This document shows positions 1-11,454 of a stretch of DNA of 64,000 nucleotides, in pieces (within the stretch, counting starts at the first letter, position 1; the number at the start of each line of letters is the position of its first letter). The DNA is from Dermanyssus gallinae. Lineage: Eukaryota > Arthropoda > Arachnida > Mesostigmata > Dermanyssidae. The notes beneath the pieces were generated by a model, which was not told the origin of the DNA, searched no databases, and saw only the letters and a list, made by a program, of their open reading frames with translations. Where the stretch lies: NCBI GenBank assembly GCA_003439945.1, contig QVRM01002191.1:35108-99107 (forward strand), written 5' to 3'. Made by a program: the position numbers and the translations under genes.

Positions 1-3000
1 ACGTATGAGAGTACGTAGTAGATCTACGCGTACGCACCCGAAGCTCGAACGAGGTCTCGAACGCAAAAAAATTACTTAACTTTGCAACTAAACCACACTG
101 CTCGGTTAAGGTGGTTGATGCGCTGGTCTGTAGCACCATATGAAGACAAAACCGCTGTATCAGGATCGGCAAGGCGTTTCGATACTACTCGCAACGTTTG
201 TAGCTATCGGAAAGGTGTTGACACGACGGCAGCTGCTTATGCAGCGAGACTATCACAATGCCGCACGGTGGCGATGAACTGTATTCACTACTCGATAAAA
301 ATTCATTTCATATTTATTCACTCAGGTTGAGTAGCGATTATAACCACAAATACGACGATAGTCAGTCACACAAGGAGCTCGGTTGCAGACACTTTTCCAC
401 CTCCCAAACGAAGCGCTTGCTTTAAAGCCATCAAGGAAAAGGCGGTTTTGACTAATCTGCTTACTCTTACTCGAATAATAAGAGATGGAGTAATACTGCA
501 ATACATAGCACCTGAGCGACCAGGTTTCTCTAAACAAATAGTTTACATCTCCCCTGTGTGGCGGAAGCAAGCAAACAAAAAGCTCTCCGAATGTTAAAAC
601 AACGAGTATCTAATTTGATTGGAAAAAACTCGTGCGCTATCTGAACCGGCTAGCAATACTTAGACTACCTAGGTATACCAAGCAAGGAGATTGGACGTTT
701 ATGTTAAGCGTTACAAGTAAGTTAAATAAAAAGTAAAGTTTCCTCAAAGCGACGATGACTGCTAAAACCGACCAGCAGACAAAACGCTACCTACTAAAAT
801 AAGTAATCTAGCAGCTTTGTGCTCTAAATGGACGCGCTGTCGTTATGTTTGGTTTGGCGTCGTTGTTGCCTCTATTAATCTGCCTTTTCAATTCAATGTA
901 TGGCCATGTCAAAGCTGTATAGCGTGTACTGCCAAGCAGCTCACATTGATCTACGATCACGAAAGAACACCGTATTTGCCTTAATGGGATCCCGCCACGT
1001 CCTCCGACAGTCGCTCTCAGTCGGCCGCCGATGAGTTATCAGACATCAATCAGAGTCGGCATGGTTTTACCATATGCAGGCAATCTGTATGTGCCTACAT
1101 GCATACGACTAACTTACTACTCCGTTGGTTATCAAAAATGCAGAAGTTTCTCCTGTCTCTCGCCATCTTTGTCAAGTTGCTTTTCCCGCTATCATAATTA
1201 GGCTACGTTGTGATTCTAAGGGTACTCTGTGAGTCAAGCCCGGTGGCGTTCGCGCGCGCCCTGCAAACGGAGGAAACACGTAGGTGCACGGGGGTCTGAT
1301 CCCCGCCGTTGTATATTTGTATTAATGGGGTCCGTTCACAAAGCAATGCGAAAGGAAATCTGTGGACGCTAAATGTTAGCTGAGAATCAGCCCGAAAACG
1401 CCTAGGTACTCTGTAAAGCGTTATTTGATTCCTGCAATCTTACTTCCTTTAATTTCCTGGACGTTCTCTAGAAACTAACGTTTTCAATCCTTCATAGATG
1501 ATCTACTCAAGCAATGAAGAATGCTACAAATTTAAAACAATGAAAACGTGCTAAGAAAATTCGTCGGCTAGAGCAGAGCTTATTCACAGAGATACGCCAG
1601 AACGCAATTCTGCATGAAACTAATATTTGATTATATTAGTTTGCGCTATTGTAACAAAATTAAAATTTCCAAACCAACACCTGAAAGGAAAGCGCTAACC
1701 GATATGTCTTATGATGACGTTTAACGCAAACGAGGCCGCAAAATCTACAGCAACACTCATCGCAGGGGTTACGTAATCCAGTCCAGTGGCAAACTTTGTA
1801 GTGGAACCCATTAACGGAGAGGCGGGCAAGAACGTGGCGCTGCTCAAAGAATAGTTCCTTTCAAGTTGCCGGCCTTTCATAAAACCTTAACTTGAACTTC
1901 CTCCATCTTTGCGCAAAACCGCTACAAGCAGGAGTTGCAAGCTATTTACAAGATTCTCGAAAAACGTCGTCGCTTGAATCTGTGGGTCCATCACGAACTT
2001 CGCACGATGTCCTCAAGACTTCCTGGGGCCGCGGAGACTTTCGGGGAAGACTGTCGGGCCGCGACAGTGTTGTGTATAGACGACGTAATGTCACAGAGGG
2101 TGATGCTAAAGCTTGTTCACGCCACGATGTTCACGAATAGGTTGACCATCTCCACAGATCCTCTCTAGCTGTTTAACTTTCTCTAGCGACGGCTGCTCTT
2201 TAGGTCGTAGTTTCCCCAGAGATGCTTGATGCAGCTAACTGAAAATGGCAATTTCTGCAGGCAGCGATTGACCCTTGAAAGCGGTAGGCGTTTGCACATC
2301 CGAATAGCTTGACCTCGTGTGCTTTGCTTATTAGGAGCTTCCTTGATTCTTCTGTGGAACAGGGAGCCTCAAGAAGCTGGCAGTTTTCGACTGAGCACAT
2401 ATCTTATGACGTTGCTGAGTTGTTCTCGAACAGTGCAGACGTGTTTGTGTGTGGCTCTTGGAAAGTACCGCTAAATTCTAGAATTTTGCGTGGAAATCCA
2501 TGTGCATCAGTGAGCATAACATCGTTGAGACTATCGAAGTTGATTAGCGTGAACATCTGTAGTGTGCCTCGGAACTAATTTATTAGAAGCAGTGTTGACT
2601 TGAATAGTCATCATCATCACTCTACCTCTACGTACATCATCTTTACTTCTCACCACTACCTTCGTAGCTTTATTACTATCTCGTATCCAGCATAACCCTA
2701 CCATCATTACCTTCATTATTGCCAGCTTCGTGTTTACTAGCATCCCCACATCCACCGTTAACCTCATTGAAACCATCCCATCCGTCATCAATATCAGCAT
2801 CATCGTGTGTTACAGGCCTTATAATACTTACCATTAGCAGAATATCTTCTTATTTTCTTTTCATCAGCTCTACCTCACAATGACCTCAGTTACTCACTAT
2901 CGCCAGTTATCATCACGACTCTCATCACCGACGCCGCCGTTGTCACTACCTCCCCTTCGGATACCACCACCACCACAGTTTTAAATCGAACGCGAACTAC

Positions 3001-3100
3001 AGTCCGACCTGCCACTGCATGGTAAACAAACGGTATCTTGTTTGTAAACAGGCGCGGCATAGCAGTAGCTAGCTATGTGGCGGCAACGGACGCCAACAAA
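1..3100. other. No recognisable gene; low-complexity tract near 3' end
   Basis: Short open frames here (under 95 residues) have no recognisable domain and stop frequently in all frames. From about 2590 to 2980 the plus strand is strongly pyrimidine/adenine biased with recurring ATC and ACC triplets, which explains the long minus-strand frame over 2531-2803 as compositional. The tract runs directly up to the first retrotransposon. I see nothing else that can be supported. Confidence 0.6.
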
Positions 3101-3108
3101 AGAAGCAG

Positions 3109-4087
3109 ATGGTGCAACGTGACAAACCTGCGTACGTGCAAGTGGATAGAGCTGCGGATGGACGCGTTGATGAATCAACCAGCGATGCGGGCGGTCCGGC
3201 TCACCGTCCAATGGCGGGATGTGGGAAGCGCGCCGCATCGAGTCCTGTGGAAGACTCTCGCAGCAAGGATATGCGTGTGTCGCAGGCTTTTGTTGAAACC
3301 ACTAGCGAGACAACCGGTGGCGTCCGAGTCGGTGAAGAGATATCGGATGAAGCGGGGTTTACAACGGTGACCCCGTGCAGGCGATCTTGTGCGCCGAAAG
3401 TTGTCGTAGCAAAGCAAGAGGCAGTAATATTTTCGACGGAAGACAATTCCATGGAGCTCCACTTTAATGATGTACGCGACTTTATCGCTAAACACATTAA
3501 AGGAAAAATGGAAAAACCCCGTTTCACAAGAAGTGCGGGAACTTCTAATTGTTGTTGAGGCCAAAGAAGATAGAGCTACGCTACTATCGCTGCAGGATTT
3601 AGCCAACATAAAGGTATCGGCGAGGATCAGTGGAGGGCGATCCACAGTGAAGGGGAAAATATCTGGTGTGCATCCATCAATATCGGAGGCTACTATATCG
3701 GCTGCTCTGAAGCCCTTTGGGGTTTCCGAAGCGATAAGGGTGAAAGCTAAAGACGCGAAGACAAATATTGTATCGACCACTGAGCAAGTTATTTTGACTT
3801 TCGCGGGTGGAGATTTTCCAGCAGAGGTTCGGTTAGGGTTGAAACGGCACGGCGTTGTCTTATATCGAGAGCCCATGCAATGTTTTAAGTGTTACAGCAT
3901 GGATCACTTTGCAACAAACTGCAAACTTTCTACACCGAGATGCAGAAGGTGTGGTTCTACGGAGCACCTGAGGAAGGATTGCAAAACCCAGGCTCGATGC
4001 AGTAAGTGTTTTGGTAAACATGAATCCACATGGGGCTCATGTCCACACAGGCTGAAGCGCATGGAATTGTTACAAAAATCGTCCTAA
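3109..4087 (+). pseudogene. LINE-A ORF1: gag-like zinc-knuckle nucleic-acid-binding protein
   Basis: In related LINEs this protein coats the element RNA and acts as a chaperone during target-primed reverse transcription. The first frame (3109-3558) is hydrophilic. The second (3467-4087, 206 residues) carries an RRM-like gag region, then canonical CCHC knuckles at residues 139-152 (C-x2-C-x4-H-x4-C) and 159-172, and a variant third at 178-192 (C-x2-C-x3-H-x6-C). The two frames overlap, and coding sense passes from one to the other near the AAAAACCCC run at about 3511-3520, so a single-base indel there is the likely break. The domain order matches ORF1 of the 54-55.6 kb element. The start is uncertain; 3109 is the first ATG in the upstream frame. 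I rate function as certain at family level only. Confidence 0.8.
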
Positions 4088-4659
4088 AACAGTATTATCA
4101 TACGCTCGGATGCCCCGCTGGTACTACTCTACATACCTGTGGGCCACATACAGGCCTCTGACAACTTCTCAAGGCGCACTTGGTCCTCCGTAATAAGAAA
4201 CGGAATCAAGATAAACAAGGCAACGCTCAAACCTCAACGGCCTGAACCAGAACGGGACCCAGTAGCAACAAGGTGCCCCACTTGAAATGACCGGTCATAA
4301 ACTGAGTGACCAGCAAGTGCCGCTACAAATAGTGGAGGATATCGTGCAACAGGTGATTGCGACGATTATACCGAGGTTAGCGGATATCATCGTGCAGACG
4401 GTGGCTAGGGCCATTCAGGAAGCTATTCCGAGCATTCTGGGAGGACTGATGGGCGCCCCCCGTTAGCTCCCTAACTCTGCCGCAACAATCCACGACCATT
4501 AACGCGGATAGGACCCAACCTAGAACAGAAGCGCAGATCATGTATTTGCATCTTCATCACGTTCCAAATCGACCTGACTTCTGAAGACAGCAGTGAGCAG
4601 GAACCAGCAGATCAAGCAAGATAATAATAAGTTTGGAGACGTAGTGAATGCAGGTATTC

Positions 4660-7345
4660 AAATAGTGATGTGAAATTGCGAGAGGAGTAAGTTGTTAGAT
4701 TTGCTCGGGGACGACGCGTACAAAGGGGTAGACGTCCTCATTTTGACGGAGACCTGGGCACGAGAGCAGTTTGATATTCGGGGATTCTATGGATACCATG
4801 CGCTGGCATCGTGTAAAAAGGGTCCGGGTAGGCCGAGCGGGGGGCATCAATTTTCGTTAGACCGACGGTGGGAGAAATGAGCGTGGGGATAGTAGCAGAA
4901 AATCTAATCGCAGTAATGTCATTTAAACTAGAACTAGTGGCTACCTATGTACAGCCGACGGGGACGGAGTTTACAGAGACGGTGGTCGAGCGCCTCTTGT
5001 TGGGGATACAACCGCTACCGCGGAAGGCTCCGATGATCATAGGAGGGGATTTTAACGCGAGATTAGACAGGATTGACTCGGAACGAACGGTGGCCTTGAT
5101 AGACGTATTAGAAGAGATCGGCTGTTGGGTAGTTAACAGGGCAAATGTGTGCACATATGAATGCCACTCTGGGACATCAGTTATTGATATATTTGCAACC
5201 GATTGGACAGAAGTGATATACTATTTACAGGGGACGACAATCCTTTACAGGAAGGTGCGGGACTCAGAAAACATACACCTATGGGTATCCGGGTAAAAAT
5301 TAGAGGCACTGTTCAAGAACGAGGGAGAAGGGAAGGCTCAGGGGAGAGGCTTAACGGCAACGTCCTTTTACAAGGACTTAGAGGGGTACTTCCGGTGCCA
5401 AGGGTAATCCAGGTAGATTCCTATGGGAAGACCCCGAAAACGGTGCAGGGCAGCCAAGCAAGCTAGTAGGCTGATGCGAGAATATGTAAAGGCCGTCCCG
5501 TTAATGAGGCAGTTGGCTGCGTTGATTAAACGGTTGGTTAAGAAAGCGCATAAGGAGGAGAAGAAAAATAAAGAGTGGGTAGCAATAAAGGAGGCTGACG
5601 AACGTCCACATACATGGCTGAAACGGAGGGTGAGAAGACAGTGTTCCGTACAGACAAGTAAGTTAGTCGAACATTTCAGGCAAATATTGGGCGGGTCGGA
5701 CACAACTCCGAAAGCGCCGCTAGAATAAGAAGGCCCGTGGGATCACAGAACGGAGGAAGCGAGGGTTTGGATCAGAAGGGAAATCTCTTTTAGGGAAGTG
5801 ATAGAAGCAATAGACAAAGCACCACTTGGAAATTACTTGATAAGAACTGAACACATGAAAGATACCCTAATTCTCGCACCATGCTGACAAGCCTTATTTG
5901 ATGAATGTTTAAACAAGGGGCAAATTCCAGAGGCCTGGAAGAAAGCGACTTTAATAGTAATTCCAAAAGGAATGGGAGTAGAAACTGAACCAGAAGCTTG
6001 GATGGGAATAGCAATAAAAACTGTCCGTATAAAATATTTTCGGGGATAATAGCTAGGAGACTGGGGTCATTCTTGGAGGAGCGGGGGGTAATACCGGAGG
6101 AGCAGCATGGATTTAGGAAAGAAAGTCAACTTACTCAGCAATTCAGGAGCTGCTAGGAGCAATCTGGGAAACGCTGTCCAGGCCGAGAAGTTGTATATAT
6201 GCGGTGTTTGTAGATTTAAAGGCAGCGTTTGACATAGCATCAAGGGATAAAATAGTTGAAGAGCTGGCAAAATCGGGAGTGCCGGGAGCAGTTTTGAGGT
6301 TACTTATTAATATGTTAAAACAGAACACGGTGCTGATTGATAACGGGTCGGTATTGCGGGGGAGGTGGCTCAAACCACAGGTGTTGCACAGGGCGATGGA
6401 CTGAGCCCATTGCTGTTTTCCGTACTTTTAAGTGGACTACCAGAGTGGGTAAGGGCGGGCTGGACCCAACAGTGGGCCAGAATCTTACTGTACGCTGACG
6501 ATGTGGTCATCTTTGGTGCCAGCCTTTTCAGGGTGAAACAAGCCATGAATCGACTCACTACATTCATGGATGAAAAGGGCTTAAAGGTTAACTGGGGAAA
6601 GACAGTAGCTATGAAATTCCGAAGGGGCGGTCGTATGGCCCGGGGTGACGTAATCCAAATCAGGGGGACAGAAATTGAATTTGTAAACAAATTTACATAC
6701 GTAGGCATAACCTTATCAGCAAGCGATAGCAGTTTTCGGTCACACATCCAGGAGAGGGTCAGGAAGGCCACCATCGCAGCTGCGGCAATTAAATGGCCAC
6801 ATATGCTTTCAGTACATGCAGCAATTGCTCTTTTCGGTATACAGATAGTACCCATAGTCACATACGGCATTCCACTAATATGGGATAAGTTGGGAGTAGG
6901 CGAATTGCGTTTAATTGATGAAGTGAGGTTTTCCTTTTTAAAGAGGGTTTTTGCGCGTTCGAATACATGCAGGAATAGAATTGTTCACGTCTTGGAGGGT
7001 GGCCCGTTGCTGACGGAAGACCTACAAAAACGATGTAGTCTGAAGAAAACGTGCGCCTTTGAAGTTTATATGCGGAACTGGGAAACCAAAATTAGTAAGG
7101 TGGACATAGGTATTTATGGAACAGCAGCAATGACGAGCACTGAATGGCGGGGTAGCGAGGTAAAAGATCGACATCTAACTACGGCCTTTGCAGCTCACGG
7201 ATTTCATCACGTTCGGTGCAACGTGAAGGGTTTTCATGAACCACAGGATGAATGTCAATGCAAACAATTCTGGAGCAAATGTGATCGATACCACGCCGCG
7301 GTATGCCCGGCTGTTAGGTCTATAGCAGAACTAGCAAAACGCTAG
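4660..7345 (+). pseudogene. LINE-A ORF2: APE-type endonuclease plus reverse transcriptase
   Basis: The endonuclease spans about 4660-5290 in two frames. It shows LTETW (catalytic Glu), GDFNAR (Asp, Asn) and SVIDIF (Asp), with RKHTP in place of the usual SDH. The RT spans about 5730-6900: VDLKAAFD (motif A) at 6210, GVAQGDGLSPLLFS (motif B) at 6380 and LYADDVVIF (motif C, both Asp present) at 6490. The last 326 residues (6365-7345) form one open frame through thumb and C-terminus, ending with C-x-C-x6-C-x3-H-x3-C around RYHAAVC. Several frameshifts and stops between 4880 and 6370 inactivate it. The protein would nick chromosomal DNA and copy its own RNA from the exposed 3' OH in the nucleus. 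Confidence 0.85.
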
Positions 7346-7429
7346 ATTGTTGGTGTCTCGAAACATTTTGATGTAACATAAACACATTTACCCAGTTTGG
7401 GTGTTAATAATAAAACAATATATATCTTA

Positions 7430-9660
7430 TGACGTTGGCCAACCATTAGATCGTACGCTTTCAACCTTCTGCAATGGGACGCACTAAGTTATCCTTTTCC
7501 TTCAACGATACGAGGCCCGCCTCGAAGGTAGTAGGTCCAATATTGGAGGGAGGCTGCTCCCAACGAAGTAAGTCTACCACGACTTTAGATAAATTGTACT
7601 TTTGTGTGTGCGTGTTATATACGCGTGAATTATATACGCAGACTAATAAAATCATTTTAGTCGCACATTAGTTATGTACTAATAAAATACGTCTTGCAGC
7701 ATTTGCCTATTATATAATCTAGTTAATGAAGGGGACCACTTTAAGCAGAAAAAAAGCATCAAACAGAAGCAATTATGGCGTTAACCAATAAATATGGCGG
7801 TTAGTATGCTGTACGCGACACGGCTAGACAAATCAAGTGCAGGCAATTTTCCGGTTTATTTTGCAAAACAAGTAAACTTATTAATTCAACTGGTTTGCTA
7901 AGGCGCTTAGTGTAGGCAACAAATAGCTAGTTCGTGGCCACGTATTTTGTCCCCATTTTTGCTCTGATCAGCTACGAGTTGGGCGGGGGTTTACGTAGTA
8001 CTTATTATATAAGATAGAGCATATTTGTGTGTATATCATAAAAAGGGATGTGTTGTATTCCATTATATACTGAAGTTGACAAAGACGATGCGCAAAGATT
8101 ACGCAAGCTACTGAGATTAATGTAAGTAATGAAATTGAATTCCAAATGAATGACAAAAATAGGGTAAAATTGATATAATGGAAAAAAATAGGGAAGCATA
8201 CTGCTAACGTACTTATACAACAGTATTGCGAGCAGATGAAAGGCCATTCCTGGGATTGTTAGCTCAAACAGGCAAACTCCTTACCAGATTACACTATTTA
8301 ATAACTATGCATAAGTGAATACAGTTTTGCTTTAGCAGGTTAAGAGCGTTAATGGGATACGTGAACTTTGTCTTGTGGATTAGCGTTTCAAATCACTTAA
8401 GGTTAACGTGCTGTTCTGTAAAAATGCCAAATAAAAAAAATTGCCCCATATATGCTCCATCATACCAAGTTAATCTGAATTACCACGTTTCTATTTTCAT
8501 CAATTTTAGTTACAGTTCCTATATTCTATAACGGCGGCGAACTGGTTGCGCTTGAGTATGGGTTGAACTAATGGATGCTTGTTTGGGTGTTTCAGGTGAT
8601 CACAGCACGGTCATACCAATTAATGAATGTGTTTTGCTCTTGCCGTTAAGGTTCTGGGCGTCGTTGATCAAGTTCGCCCAAGAGGGCCTTAAATCGATCG
8701 GCAAACTGTTAGAAGATCGGTTGCCTGCTAAACCTCTGTGCAAGGGATCATTACTGGGCGGGCGTTAGCGCCTAGTTCGAGTGGCTTTTAGCCACGCTGT
8801 CTCTAGCAAAAGTTAATGGAGCAGCGCCAAACTGCTACGGTGGCTGCCGGCTCGACGGTGATACCACGCACTGTTGCTATCTTTGCCCTCAAAGTGGTTG
8901 CTACGACTATTCTGAACACAGTGTGAACGCTACTCCGTTATAGCTAGCAAGGGCACGCACTGTGCCCGACCGAAAGCGCACTTCTTTGGCAACTGTGGTC
9001 GTCATCCTCCACAAGCAGACCCAGTATTTGATTCAAAATATATTTTGCTTAATCTGATTCGTCGACAAGGTCATTAAACCGAAATTAAATTCAGCATAGA
9101 TAATTAACTTGAATAGTAAAAAAGTTAAATCCTAACTGTATTACAATCATCAAAGTCGCCCCAACTTTTAACTGCATTTGTAATTCAAGTTAATCAGCTT
9201 TTCTCAGTTTAAAATCAGTTTAAGTGATCAGCTGTTAGCACTGCCGTGCGGTCGTGTTTTGCGTGTGCTTCGCTGATCTGTGGTCAATCCGGTGATTAGG
9301 CGGCGTTTCTAAAGCAAAGTTGTACCGCGAAAACTGAACACAGTTTTTAGAGCTTTCTGGATAACATCCATAGCTCTTACTCTCCTGGAAACATCCAACA
9401 GATAATGCGGAATTTTCACGCCGTTTGACTACCTTTATGACTTACAGCTGTACTAGCGCACACAGCAGCACCCGCAGCAGCTTTGCCTATGTTTCGTACC
9501 AACGTGAAATCCAAACGTATCAGTGAGTGTGTACGTGTGTGCGAGTAGAAATCAGCGCCTGGAATTTTAATTGTACACCATTTCCAAAACCATATCTAGT
9601 TGAGGGGATTATAGGATATCTTCCTAATATATTTTCATAATTAATGATTACAATTTTTAC
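7430..9660. other. No gene seen between LINE-A and RT fragment
   Basis: AT-rich DNA without an open frame that resembles a protein. The 65-residue frame at 8571-8768 is unassigned. A short repeat at 7798-7862 recurs at 14488-14545 (listed separately). Confidence 0.5.
7798..7862 (+). repeat. Dispersed repeat R-a, copy 1
   Basis: About 60 bases containing TATGCTGTACGCG and a following ACAGGYAATTT-like stretch match 14488-14545 in the same orientation, with perhaps a fifth of positions different. Both copies lie a few hundred bases 3' of a related LINE (A and B). No family name can be given. Confidence 0.6.
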
Positions 9661-9846
9661 ATGAGGCTTTATAATAGTTTGGTTGTACCTAAGTTTCTCT
9701 ATTGCTGTGAGGTTTGGCGGCCTTACTTAGATAAACACATTGAAGCAATGGAAAGTGTACAGAGGAGATTCCTTCGTCGTGTCTCGAGGTGTAACGTTGC
9801 CCGAAATTCTATTGTGATAAGGATATCGTCGGTTACCAAAGCAAGT
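9661..9846 (+). pseudogene. Reverse transcriptase C-terminal fragment (CR1/L2-like)
   Basis: About 60 residues read MRLYNSLVVPKFLYCCEVW followed by a basic QRRFLRRVSRC segment. This corresponds to the RT thumb/C-terminal region seen at 21190-21360 (IVVPKLTYCAHVW, QDRFIKRLSWRC) and at 60230-60370. It is a short relic truncated on both sides: no catalytic motif is present and no 3' tail is recognised. The open frame runs on into the adjoining tRNA-like sequence, which is therefore not part of the RT. It may be the remnant of an element into which the following unit inserted. Confidence 0.65.
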
Positions 9847-9928
9847 GTTGATATGGCTAAGCGGTAGGGCCCCGGATTACCAAAAATAGGCCCCTGGTTC
9901 GATTCCAGGTAAAGGCAATTTTTTTTTT
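9846..9928 (+). tRNA. tRNA-like Pol III unit (tRNA pseudogene or SINE head)
   Basis: A perfect A box (TGGCTAAGCGG, about 9855-9865) is followed about 30 bases later by a perfect B box (GGTTCGATTCC) inside a T-arm with a 5-bp stem CCTGG/CCAGG. A run of eleven T follows shortly after, a natural Pol III terminator. The acceptor stem pairs poorly and no normal anticodon arm can be folded, so a functional tRNA is unlikely. It directly precedes the 5' end of LINE-B and could be an unrelated tRNA pseudogene or the head of a SINE. Confidence 0.5.
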
Positions 9929-9965
9929 TTGCGTTTTTACCATTTGGAGCCACCAACTCGACAAA

Positions 9966-11454
9966 ATGGTGGAAGTCGAGCCAGCCCAACATCAACAGAG
10001 CCAACAACAGTTGGCACGGCCCAGCTGTACGGCGGTTTCGTCAACCGTCAACACAACATCAGCCACAGCCGTCGCGTGTTTTCCGACCCCCAATTCACGC
10101 AATGAGCGGAAGCGGCCGCACTCTCCGACGAATCTCCCGCGTCAAAAAGAGTCGCGTTTAGCCAGTGTAGGTAGTTGCGCGAGGTGTGAAGAGTCCACTC
10201 AAGGTTCCGTATCAGTGTGCTGTGCCAAATGCAACAGAGTGATACATGTGACCTGCAGAACTGCTGATGAGGCCAACCCAACAGTCGACACGGCTCGTAA
10301 TTGGCGGTGCCGGGTATGCGCTGTACCAACAGCTGACATGTCCACAGCCCAGTTCATGCAAGTTATGGATCGTTGTGCGCTGGAAAATGAGTCGATGCGC
10401 TTCGTGACGTTTCTGCTGCATCGTGTAGCCGAATTGGCAAAAAGGAAGTGCTCAACTTGAAATCAACGGGTCATTCACGGGTACCAGTGTCGGTGGCCGA
10501 CAGTGAGATATTAGACATCTCCGTGAGCCCCCCAGCCATCCCGCCACGCAAAACAGTGCTAATGGTGGAGAGATAGTATCGTCTACCCTCTCGGTCCGTC
10601 GCTGAGGGAACTTCTGCCCAAGAAAACACCTCTGGCGGTCCGCGCCGCCTCGAAGATGGACATCGACACTGTGATTTGTGAGGCACAGAAATTTGAGGAT
10701 GGTGCCGCCGGGCCTGTGGCGGTGTTTCTACAAGCAGGCTACCATGAATGCATGGAGTTTGAAAAGGACAGATATATTAGCAAAGTGAAAACTTTTGCCG
10801 AGACGCTATCTGCTCTACGTCCTGGATCGGAAGTGCATGTGCTATCTGTCCCCCTTTTCGGCCCCGATTGCAAAGCGGCTAACGACATCCTTGCAAAAAT
10901 GGCAAACCAAGAAAATGCAAAATTTTCCGTGCTTCCGCTATCCATCTCACAACGCCCAGTTGTCGAGAGCGGGCGATATAGCTATAAAGGAGAGGTAGCT
11001 AAAACAATTGCCTATTATATTGCAAGGAGGATAAAACCTTTTTTAGGCGTGAGAATTCAGAAGCCCAAAGGAGGAGGCAGCCAGTAATCCCCACGCCCAG
11101 CTCAGGCACTGGCAGCGCTGACGGACGTCGTGGCCCCCACCGTTCGTCATCACAACCGGCCTCCCAGGGACGGAAGATCCAGCAGCCGAGTCAGCTTCAG
11201 CAGATCGAGTCAACGAGTGCCTCCTACGATGATAAACCGTCAGAAAACGCAGGGACGAAGCGAGTCAACGAGCAGCGGCAGACACAAGCCACCCCCCCCC
11301 CCCCGACCATCGAGGACTTCGTGAAACAGGTGCTACAGGCTTTAGGAACAGGGGGTCCGACCCCAGCACGCGGCACCCCCAGTCAGCGCAGCCGCTCGCG
11401 TGGACGGTCTCAGAGCGCATCGAGGCGCGGACGTCAGGCCTGGAAGAGACGCTA
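9966..11454 (+). pseudogene. LINE-B ORF1: PHD finger, SGNH-esterase-like domain, RS-rich tail
   Basis: The first 164 residues (9966-10460) hold a PHD finger, C71-x2-C74-x11-C86-x2-C89-x4-H94-x2-C97-x17-C115-x2-C118. The frame then changes. In another frame GAT-AGT at about 10570 restores the Asp-Ser of an SGNH block I, and 10656-11087 continues as the rest of an esterase-like fold. A proline-rich region, a C-run (about 11288-11301) with a frame change, an amphipathic helix (TIEDFVKQVLQAL) and an SR-rich basic end follow to 11454. PHD plus esterase is a known ORF1 design in CR1-type LINEs. The block III Asn and the block V Asp/His are not evident (GYHE and SGRYSYKG occupy those places), so catalysis is doubtful. 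The gene is broken by at least three indels or stops. Confidence 0.75.

Larger units (their letters stand above)
3100..7425 (+). mobile_element. LINE-A: two-ORF non-LTR retrotransposon, degenerate
   Basis: The order is gag-like ORF1 with three zinc knuckles, a spacer with an amphipathic open stretch (about 4290-4460), then an apurinic-like endonuclease and reverse transcriptase ending in a Cys/His cluster, and a short 3' UTR with AATAAAA near 7410. Both ORFs are broken by frameshifts and stops, so this copy cannot be autonomous. Its ORF2 is clearly related to LINE-B (9.9-14.4 kb) and to the truncated copy at 56.0-57.3 kb, which share the RT motif MKFRRGG/MRFSRGG and the C-terminal RYHxxxC cluster. 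The boundaries are approximate because no target-site duplication was identified. Confidence 0.85.

Noticed and set aside
3175..3876. 233-residue minus-strand frame
   Set aside because: Antisense shadow of LINE-A ORF1, whose zinc knuckles and gag region fix the coding strand as plus.
8571..8768. 65-residue frame considered as a transposase piece
   Set aside because: No DDE-type residues or recognisable family motif could be pointed to.
9846..9928. Functional tRNA gene
   Set aside because: T-arm and boxes are good, but the acceptor stem and anticodon arm do not fold, so it is listed only as tRNA-like.
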